From Eunapius fragilis (lineage: Eukaryota > Porifera > Demospongiae > Spongillida > Spongillidae), in assembly GCA_963681505.1 (NCBI GenBank), contig OY811976.1, positions 6,447,372 to 6,511,371 on the forward strand: a stretch of 64,000 nt of DNA. The letters run 5' to 3'. Both the position numbers and the translations under genes were made by a program. Numbering within the stretch: the stretch's first letter is position 1; each line of letters begins with the position of its first letter. The notes beneath the pieces are model-generated. The model had not been told where the DNA came from. It saw only the letters and a list, made by a program, of their open reading frames with translations, and searched no databases. Positions 55,984-64,000 of this stretch are shown here, one piece after another.

Positions 55984-57108
55984 ATGACTTCTCAGATTGC
56001 AGATACTATATATATTTTTATTGTTATATACGCGCGTATGGGACAGATTCCAAGAAAACTTCGTATCCTTTACAATGCATGTATAAAATTTCCATGTAAA
56101 GATAACATTTCCCGAAAAGAGATTTGGTTGGATATAGGAATTGGAGGCAAAGGTAGAGTATAAAGGAGCGGAACAAGGTTTTGGGAAAAGCGAAATGAGA
56201 CATTTTTGCTAAATCGTAGAAAAAAATTATAGGTCCAAGTTGATGGTTTCCACTGTATTCCCAAAACTTTATTCGATGAAAAATACTCCCTATAATGATA
56301 CCACACAAGTAAGTGCACATAACAACAATGTTCGCGGCGTGCCGTGAAATCTCCATAGCGCTCCCATTCTTATCGTGACGAGCGAGTAGTCGTATTGATT
56401 GGAATTAGAATTCAGAGACGCGGACGTCAGATTTCAAGCGCTCAAGTTATTGCCAGCGGGATTTATAGCTATGTACAGGGAACGTGGAAAGATTGTTATA
56501 AAAAGGCCTTGCTGGAGATCAGATATAGTCGAAGCTCAATATTCACATCCATAAATGAGCAGTCAAAGAGAATTGACAATTGTCGAGGTCTGTACATTCG
56601 CGACATACTTCCGGATTACTTCTGTTGAAAATGAACGGCTGATGGTAAACTTGATTGTTAATAACCAACCTAATAGGACTGGTACAACTTTTGGGCTATC
56701 GGTGTTGCTTCAGATTTGTATGATCATGATTTGGCCGAACAAAAAAAATAACCGCTTGGCATCAAAAGTTTTCGAGTTATAGGTGCGAAAACAGTACTTT
56801 CATAGAGAATGTCTGGAAAATCAACTTTTCCCCACTAATTAATATAATGTATTCAGCAGCTCACAATTCTCCAGCCAGTTTAGATTCAGACTATGTTGGC
56901 CCCCAGAATTAGAGATCATGTTGTTCTATTTTTGAAATTGAAAAAAATATACAGGTTTTGGCCTTTTGATTTTAAAATTGTTGGGGTCACAAGGACTAAG
57001 AGATATAATTAGCACCATCTTGTGGAGTAGCTGCTATGATACGGATATGTGGTTACAAGCACCTTAACCATGTGTTGGTTTATAAAATGGGTTACTTGAT
57101 AGTATACT
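55984..57108. other. Upstream region and noncoding DNA
   Basis: A TATATA box lies near 56006-56012, about 25 bases upstream of the gene start on the minus strand. 56093-56240 resembles a decayed MITE family 1 half (GGTTGGATATAGGAATTGGAGGCAAAGG). No gene seen to 57108. Confidence 0.4.
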
Positions 57109-57206
57109 TTGTTGCTAGTTATAAGTAAGTTAATGTTTAAAAACAATCATGTTACTGTTCACATTTTTTCCATACACATTCACTGGCATGGTGTGTTTAG
57201 TGTACT

Positions 57207-57346
<140 letters not shown>

Positions 57347-57371
57347 GCCCAAGATTAATTTATGTCATTTA

Positions 57372-57839
57372 TCTGTTCAGGTACAACCAGATATCATAAT
57401 TATTTTGCATGTTGATGTCCTCCTGCTTAATGCAGATGAATTTGCTAAAAATAAAAAAAGCACAGACAGATCCATGTATATCTCTCTGTACATGTGACAA
57501 AGATGATAGTGTTTGTAAGGCCATGCATGACGTTGTCAACAGTTATGTTCAGGTTGGACATGCAGTTAATCAGGTTATGGCTTTAGCAATCTTTTAAAAA
57601 CATTGCGCATTTATTGTCATCAGATGCAGTATGGTGTTTCTTGGCAGAATGTCAGGAGGTTCAGAGGTCACATTCTGCTTGGTATAGGCCTCGAGATGGT
57701 GTATGAGCTTATCATGGATGAGCATAAGCATAACGCTGTGCCTGTTGATGTTTCAGCGTCTTTTTCAGTTGTTCACAATGTGATGAAGCTTGCAAATTCA
57801 CTACTGAATCGAAAGCTATGGAAATGGTTCAATGCTTGA
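57372..57839 (+). other. Possible exons of an unrecognised gene
   Basis: Two protein-like stretches: 57477-57597 encodes SVCKAMHDVVNSYVQVGHAV, and 57624-57839 encodes MQYGVSWQNVRRFRGHILLG, then LEMVYELIMDE up to a stop after KLWKWFNA, with a CAG acceptor just before (57621-57623). The two could be spliced, but no start or promoter is clear and no domain is recognised. It may be a gene 3' end or a transposon relic. Confidence 0.25.
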
Positions 57840-57859
57840 GCATGTGAGAACAAGTTGAT

Positions 57860-58397
57860 GGGACGTTGTATGACAAAACCGGGTTTTTGGGTTTTAAAAT
57901 AAAACGACTATTTTAAATTACATCAATTTCAAACCAACACATCTTCCGAGCTAAGTGACCCACGTCCTTGCTATTATCAGCACTTATTGCCACATCTGTT
58001 CTGTATTTAAGACTATTTTTGCACACTATGAACCCCTATACACTCGTCCGTGCCAACGTTCGGTAACCTTCAGAGTTAAAAACACAACGAAGGAGGGTCT
58101 TTTCAGGGTCAAAATTGCAAGATACCCACAGGAGTCCTGTTGCTATCAGATTCTGAATATTAATCAAGACATTGATGTTCAAAGTCGGAGCAATTTTCCC
58201 GGCGTTTCGCGCCGTTCTATATTTTAGAATAGATTCCATCCACCTCATAGTGTGCAAAAATAGAATTAAGGATGTGGTAATAAGTGCTGAAAATAGGATG
58301 GACGTGGGTAATTTAGCTCGTGAGATATGTGGGTTTGAAAATGATGCTATTTTATTATTTGAAAACCCATAAGCCCGGTTTTGTCATAAAACGTCCC
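57860..58397. mobile_element. MITE of about 540 bp with GGGACG ends
   Basis: Left end GGGACGTTGTATGACAAAAC, then CGGGTTTTTGGGTTTTAAAATAAAAC; the right end is its inverted counterpart (GTTTT...GAAAACCCATAAGCCCGG, TTTTGTCATAAAACGTCCC). An inner inverted pair begins TGCACACTATGA and ends TCATAGTGTGCA. No coding capacity. It lies in the 5' flank of the Atg8-like gene. Confidence 0.75.
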
Positions 58398-58633
58398 ATA
58401 TGTATATATGAACTGTAATCTGAGCCTGGCAAAAGGTCTAGTTATTATGATGTTAACTATACGCTCTAACGGAGGTGGTAGTGTAGTGAGGCTACGTACG
58501 GCTCAAGATTGCGCTGAACGGCCATGTGCATGCTGATGCATTCTACGATGTAAACACAGCATGGTGGGTGGAGCCTACTATGTTTTGGTTACGTCATAAA
58601 TCTTCCTCCGCTGACTAGACAGACGTGTGGGCA

Positions 58634-59332
58634 ATGAGCGACAGAACAGCGTTATTGGACGGTAAGCTGTGCTCATTACCAGCTGGCGCCGAGCATCCAA
58701 CTAACCAATCATGTGCCGTGTAGAGATAGACGGCGAGGGTACAAAGTATCCTGGAAAGGTCCCGGTATGTACGTATAATCCACTGCTGTATATTTTTGAT
58801 AGTACTAACCGTTGCTGGTGCATGTGTGTATGTGTGTGTGTGTGTGTAATGCGCACGTGAGTGCGTGCATGTGTCCGCCAGATGTGTTTGCGTGTACATT
58901 TTTAAATGTGTGCACTTTTTTTTATTTAACATGCTTGTGTGTATATGTGTGTATGTGTGTGTGTGTATATGTGTGTGTGTATGTGTGTGTGTGTGTATGT
59001 GTGTGTGTGTATATGTGTGTGTATATGTGTGTGTGTGTGTATGTGTGTGTGTGTATATGTGTGTGTGTGTATGTGTGTGTATGTGTGTGTGTGTATATGT
59101 GTGTGTGTATATGTGTGTATATGTGTGTGTGTGTGTATGTGTGTGTGTGTGCATAATTAACGTGCATCACACATTGCCGCGTGTGCAGGCCATCGTACAG
59201 AGGGACCCACACGAGACCTCGCTCCCCGTCCTACCCAAGCCAAAGATGCTGCTTCCAGAGGACTTCACACACTCACAGCTTGTCACACTTGTCAGGTATC
59301 TTTCCCTGGGGAGGGATTGGGGGGTATCGCAC

Positions 59333-59411
<79 letters not shown>

Positions 59412-60226
59412 GCAATGTTTTTCATCTATGGGTGTGTGTCAGACAATAAATGGACACATGAGAATTCATGCACACAAGCTTTAGATTAAAAGAGGGTTGG
59501 GGAGGTGCAATCCAATCACATAGAGGTCTTAGCAATATTTGGCCTTCAAGAAACACAATACTATAAACCCATAACAAAATTGCAATGATCATTGAGGAAA
59601 AATGAGGAAGCCATGCATCATCATCATCCAAGCATGAAGTCCTAGCAATCCTTAACACAGTAGACTGCGGGGGGGGGGGGGGGGGGGGGGGGGGGTGGGG
59701 GTGTATCCTACAGTTATGCACTGCTGTGTGCTTGCAAATAGTGGAGATTTGAAGAGCCACTTGTGTAGTGTACAATGCAATATGATGCCATGGACTGTCC
59801 TGGCCACAAGTTCTTACCCATATAATCTTGTATCTTTTTAAAACCAAACCTTAACCTTACCTTGTATGATTGAGATTTATACATAATCAAGGCATCCATT
59901 CTAGTTTATAGGGGATGCGCACTAATGATGCAACTCACTGTTTTCAAGCTCCCACTCTGCCAAGAAATGTTACGCAGGCATGTGCTTAATTTCACCACTG
60001 CCCCCTCTTTCTCTCTCTCAGACAAAGACTACGCGCCGAAAAACACGATGCCCAGTACTTGTACCTCAGGTATGATGGGGCACGTGACCAGGGCCAATTC
60101 TACACCAGCACTCTTGGTCAACTGCACAAGAAGTTTGCCAAACCGGACGGTCTGTTGCACGTATATTATACCAGTCATCCACCTGAAGCTCCGTCAGAGA
60201 GTTGTTGTAGTTGTACAATTGTGTAA
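58634..60226 (+). CDS. Atg8/LC3-like ubiquitin-fold protein ending in a CaaX box
   Basis: Four exons, 58634-58661, 58724-58764, 59189-59295 and 60022-60226, with GT-AG borders and matching phases (1, 0, 2) give 126 residues. The fold is inferred from an LC3-like order of motifs: KYPGKVPAIVQRD, then LPVLPKPKMLLPEDFTHSQL, VTLVRQRL, STLGQLHKKFAKPDGLLHVYY. In LC3 these are the KxPVI strand, the LPVLDKTKFLVP hydrophobic-pocket strand, the IIRRRL helix and the DGFLYM strand. The usual first helix is shortened. The C-terminus lacks the exposed glycine needed for Atg7/Atg3 lipidation. It ends SESCCSCTIV, so CTIV is a CaaX box with three nearby cysteines that could be palmitoylated. Prenylated ubiquitin-fold proteins (UBL3/MUB) have such a tail, but their fold sequence differs. 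Introns contain TG and CA microsatellites. Confidence 0.78.
58930..59153 (+). repeat. TG/TATG compound microsatellite
   Basis: Irregular (TG)n with TATG interruptions in intron 2 of the Atg8-like gene. Val-Cys-Tyr ORFs over it are artefacts. Confidence 0.92.
59333..59408 (+). repeat. (CA)n microsatellite
   Basis: About 38 CA units in intron 3 of the Atg8-like gene. Confidence 0.95.
59669..59701 (+). repeat. Poly-G tract
   Basis: About 30 G in intron 3 of the Atg8-like gene. Confidence 0.9.
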
Positions 60227-60435
60227 ATATAATCTTTTAAGACATTCCACTCGTACCAAGCGGCGAAAACACCCAGACGGTGTGCTTTTAATAGAAACAT
60301 TACCAGGCTTTTTTTACAAAGAAAGGGGGAAGGGTACATGTACACGTGCGGGTGAATGGCGGAAAAAATAGCCAAGGCGGGGGATCGTTGTAGGAATAGC
60401 CTATATTTAACAACATATGTAAAGATGAGAAATGT
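60227..60435. other. Convergent 3' flank between the Atg8-like gene and TOP2
   Basis: Only 209 bases separate the two stop codons. No AATAAA is seen on either strand, so the 3' UTRs may overlap. Confidence 0.6.
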
Positions 60436-62089
60436 CTATGCAAAGTCGCTGTCACTTCCAGAGTGGTTTCCCTCCCAATCGTCATCCTTTCCACCTCCCC
60501 CTCCTCCGGGCGCTGCTTCCTCGTCCCCTTCCTCCTCTTCCTCGGAGTCGTACGTGTACTTCACTTGCGCTTTTGCTCGTCTCGAGCGACCGGCCGTACT
60601 GCTGGCGACCTTGGCCTTCTTTGCCGGGGGCTGGACCATAGCAATACATGAATAACATTAGTATCCCACGTGCGCACCACTCCTCACCTCGGCCGATTTT
60701 TTCGTCTTGGGTGCTGGTTGCTTCTTGGCGGGTGCTTTCTTCTCTACCGCTGCAGGCTAGTAAGGTGGTATTGCGGGTCAAAAGCACCACATACCAACGA
60801 CAAGGCAATTCCCAACGATGCACACACAAAACCAACCACACCTTTTCCTCATCTTCTCCACTATCTCCTCTGTCTTCACCACTGCTGCCTGGGGCTGGTT
60901 CCACTGCCTTTGCTGCAGGCTACAACAAACACAAACACTTGACTTCACACCCACACACACCTACACAGCAATACCTTTGGTTTACTTGCTGTTGTCGATG
61001 CAGCAGCCTTTTTTGGACCACTATTCTTCTTCGCAGGTACATAGTCATCATCAGACTCAGGGTCACCTCCGGCTGCAAAGTCTTCATCGTCGTCGTCATC
61101 ATCCACTTCCTCATCCTCCTCATCAGAGGGCGGGGTCTGCTTTTTGGGGACAGGCTGCGAGCCAAAAAGAAGTTTGCGGTTTAACTACAAATTAATCACG
61201 TGATGCTACGTAGGGATACCTTACTAAGGCCAGCAGGCTACATGAAGGCAAGGAATACTAACAACCTAGCTGCACTTTTATTCATTGCCCTCCCCCATTG
61301 GGCCACGCCGGAGGTCGGAACGTGCGCGCAAATGTACCTTGGTCGCTGCCTTAGGCTTCGACGTTGTTGAACTAGCAACCGTCTTCTTTACGTTCTTGGC
61401 CGGTTTTACGACATCGGGCACGAATTCGTTATCGTCAGACGCTTCGAGTGCGACGTCATCGTCTTCGTCCGAGTGAGGTAACGGCGCTGCCTTCTTGACC
61501 GCGGGCTATTGGAAACCAACAAACAATCACCCGTTCTCAACCCCTTTTCGCGAAATGCGCTACACGCCCTACGCGACACTCGCTCGAACACCGGCCATTT
61601 TGACCAAACATGGCTGCCAAAGATATGAAAAATTTGAGCGCCAAAATAAAATAGGGACAGCAAGCGTACAGCAACCGCCGCCTATCCAAAGCAAACAAGC
61701 TTTATTTTGAGACAGGGACGCACTATGCTGCGATATGTCACTTTCCCGGTTAGCCCTAAGCAAGCGTGGGTACGGTAAAACGAAGAAAACAAGCTTTCTA
61801 CCACCGTCAGAATAAGAATTTTATAAGAAAAATACAAGGGAAACTTAAGCTTTTCAAAAATGCTACAAAAACATAAATATCTGTCCTGCTTACCTCCGTG
61901 GTGGCCATGTTCACACTACCGGCTTAAGGAATAAGTGGTTGCACACGCTACGCACGGCCGATCACGAGGTGCAAAATGTAGCCCTCCTAGTCCCCAGAGC
62001 CCAACCGCGTGGCGTACCAAGAGCATGCGCAAAATAGATTTAATGATCGTAAACTGTTGCAGCCATACACACGCAAGCATGAACGCACG

Positions 62090-62140
<51 letters not shown>

Positions 62141-63288
62141 ACCTCGGGCTTTGCTGTCTTTTTTAGTTCAGTCCAGAAATCGAAGTTATCCAATGTTTTA
62201 GTGGCTGTCTCATTCCCAGATCCTCCCGCCTTCTTGCTTTTGGGACCAGGCTTCTTGGCACCAGGTGGCAATGGTCTTTTTACCCCAGCACCTGTAGTAG
62301 AGACACCACCAGATACTTCGCCGCTTGGCTTCGCGGCCACCAGCACGGGCTTGCTCAAAGTAGCAGCGGACTTGGACGGTTGTATTTCTACTATTTCGTC
62401 CACATCGATTGGCTCATCCGGTTTAGTCGGTGGCGGCTTCTGGAGTTTTGCTTCGACGGTCTTGGCTGGCTTGGGCTTAGCCGGTTTTGTTTCGACCGGT
62501 TTGCCTGGCTTAGTTTCCAACAGGTCCTCACTGGTCTCCACATCACCGTCTCCACCAGGGGTCTCGTCCATTATTCCACTAACGTCAACGGAATTGTCCG
62601 CTCCTTCGGAGCCATGCGACCGGTCCACGGCCCCCTCCTCACCCTTAACTTTGGCGGTAATCGCCTTTTTCGCGCGTACCTTCTTGGGCTCGGCATTGAA
62701 CGCGGGTACTTGGGGCTCGATAAGCTCCGCAAAGGCGCTGGGCTTCGTGGCCTTGATGCTCGTGTTCAGGTCCGCACTGGCCAATAGCTTGGCCTGCCTC
62801 ACACCCGCCTTGGGGGCTTTCCCCTTTTTCTTAGCCACAATCTTGGCTCCGGCGGCCTCGTCCTCTTTCTCCCTCTCCTCAACATCCTAGCGGGCAAGAA
62901 GCGAGACCAATAACAAAAGCAAACTTTCCTGGAGAGAAATGGATTCATTCCAACTCCCACACACTTCCCCCCCCCCCCTCCAACATAATGTGCACTCCCC
63001 ACCACCTCCTTCCCAAATATAAGGTGCCCCTTCCCAAACATAGGTGCCTTCCAAACATACAGTGCACCACTCACGTCAAGTTCATGAAGAAACTTATCGA
63101 GATCATCATTCCAAAGATCTTTGGGCGTCTTCTCCTTCAAAATACGTAGCTCCTCAGCCTAAGATCACAATATAAAATTATTTCTAAGCAGCATATATGA
63201 CCTACATGTACAAACACAGATACACCATTCCATTTTATAACAGGACACCTGCATGTACAATGCCATCCCAACACAAGGTCCCAAAGGT

Positions 63289-63346
<58 letters not shown>

Positions 63347-64000
63347 TACACACCTTCTTGTCACGGTTCTGGATCAACTCATTCTTCTTCTCCATAGTAA
63401 GACTCCACATCTGCATTCCCAGTAGGTAGTTATAATCTGGCTGTCCCTTGGCTACCTTCTCCACTGCATCCTCCTGAGTCTCCTCCCCCTCTTCCTCCTC
63501 TCCACCCTCAACTCCGCGCTCCTCAGGAGTGGAGATAGACTCCTTCCAAGCCTTGACAGGGTCACTGGGGTATCCTGCCTTACGCAAGATCTCAATCATG
63601 TCTGCTTTCTTTTTGTTTTCTGTGTACAAAATAAAAAAGTACAAATAGTGAAATTGTATACAGTTCACAGAAAAAAAAATTATCGCATAGTTTACAGATA
63701 CAGTGATGTACTTGTCATAACAGGGTCATAACAGGGAAGTAAAGCAAACAATAATAATAAACCAACGCACCTACAACCATCTTAAACCAACGCACCTACA
63801 ACCATCTTAAACCAACGCACCTACAACCATCTTAAACCAACGCACCTACAACCATCTTGCCGTCAATCTTCTCCAGGATGAACCGCGCCTGATGGTGCAG
63901 CTTTGAGGCTTCGGCTGTCAGCTGTCCCTCCAACCAGTCTTTCCTCTTGCGGTACAGGTCGAGGCGTACCTCGTAGAACTCCTGAAGGATCTCAACCACA
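60436..64000 (-). CDS. TOP2: DNA topoisomerase II, C-terminal part (continues past the right edge)
   Basis: Type II topoisomerase, a nuclear ATP-dependent enzyme that passes one duplex through another. Visible exons, minus strand: 63846-64000 (partial), 63354-63619, 63075-63158, 62143-62886, 61338-61505, 60975-61154, 60842-60919, 60688-60756 and 60436-60630. All junctions are in frame. The first encode the end of the conserved core: FYEVRLDLYRKRKDWL, HHQARFILEKIDGKMVV, then GYPSDPVKAWKES, DYNYLLGMQMWSLT and PKDLWNDDLDKFLHELD. The rest is a charged, lysine/proline and acidic C-terminal tail (EEDEEVDDDDDDEDF) ending VKYTYDSEEEEEG...SDSDFA. That tail usually holds nuclear signals and chromatin contacts. 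ATPase, TOPRIM and the active tyrosine lie outside the window. Confidence 0.93.
61893..61907 (-). other. Possible alternative first exon inside TOP2
   Basis: The minus strand reads ATGGCCACCACGGAG/GTAAGC: a start codon in good context and a strong donor within an intron. Spliced to 61505 it would stay in frame (MATTE-PAVKK). It cannot be an internal exon of TOP2, since a 22-base piece after the nearest AG is not a multiple of three. Speculative. Confidence 0.25.
62093..62138 (+). repeat. (CA)n microsatellite beside a TOP2 splice donor
   Basis: About 23 CA units ending three bases before the donor of the 62143-62886 exon. Confidence 0.93.
63292..63353 (+). repeat. (CA)n microsatellite beside a TOP2 splice donor
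   Basis: About 25 CA units, then CATACATACACAC, running up to the donor of the 63354-63619 exon. On the minus strand the donor is GTGTGTATG and is part of the repeat. Confidence 0.93.
63761..63858. repeat. 25-bp tandem repeat carrying a splice donor
   Basis: Four units of ACCAACGCACCTACAACCAT followed by CTTAA (63761, 63786, 63811, 63836). The unit at 63836 overlaps the true exon end and donor of TOP2 (63845/63846), so the 5' splice site sequence is present four times. Use of any extra donor adds an in-frame TAA. Confidence 0.9.

Noticed and set aside
58615..59449. Long Val-Cys or Thr-His ORFs on both strands
   Set aside because: Translations of TG/CA microsatellites in introns of the Atg8-like gene.
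62009..62890. 293-codon plus-strand ORF
   Set aside because: Antisense to the large TOP2 tail exon, whose borders and frame are well supported.

Overview
This window is animal nuclear DNA. Coding regions are split by short GT-AG introns, and the gene families are metazoan: PLAT lipoxygenase, SLC19 vitamin carrier, dispanin/CD225, Atg8-like protein and DNA topoisomerase II. The intergenic space is full of transposons, fold-back MITEs and microsatellites. A one-exon protein with a right-handed beta-helix and a multi-pass membrane domain, plus broken relatives nearby, is what I associate with sponge genomes. A demosponge is my best guess; this is inference, with no species-level evidence.

Layout. 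1-19.5 kb is one large inverted repeat. The left arm (about 1-8,701) mirrors the right arm (about 11,695-19,540) around a spacer that holds a 200-N gap. Each arm carries lipoxygenase genes pointing outward: an almost complete inner copy (4096-7634 minus and 12754-16299 plus) and an outer copy that starts at the arm edge (149-248 minus and 19294 onward plus). The minus inner copy reads open through six exons. The plus inner copy has a nonsense codon. The plus outer copy has lost a splice donor and carries three mobile elements: a small TTA-flanked MITE in exon 2, a Ginger-like DNA transposon with GTAC target duplication in intron 2, and a young LTR retrotransposon in exon 3. The LTR element has integrase upstream of reverse transcriptase, the order of Gmr1-like Ty3/gypsy elements.

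29-42 kb holds worn reverse-transcriptase fragments, a tRNA-Glu(CTC) gene, a tRNA-Glu-like pseudogene, and two tandem dispanin/CD225 genes (32571-38177 and 39083-41897) whose introns contain MITEs and a 40-bp minisatellite. 46.2-48.2 kb is a three-exon SLC19-type carrier of 498 codons. 48.4-49.8 kb is a scrambled relic of the beta-helix membrane family, and 51.1-56.0 kb is an intact 1636-residue member on the minus strand.

58.6-60.2 kb holds a four-exon, 126-residue Atg8/LC3-like gene. Its predicted protein has no C-terminal glycine and ends in a cysteine cluster that forms a CaaX box. It would therefore be prenylated rather than conjugated to phosphatidylethanolamine, and it is the most novel gene here. 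It converges on the 3' end of a DNA topoisomerase II gene (60436 to the window end, minus), whose C-terminal tail is made of a run of frame-neutral exons.

The genes do not form one pathway. The regional theme is duplication followed by mobile-element damage.
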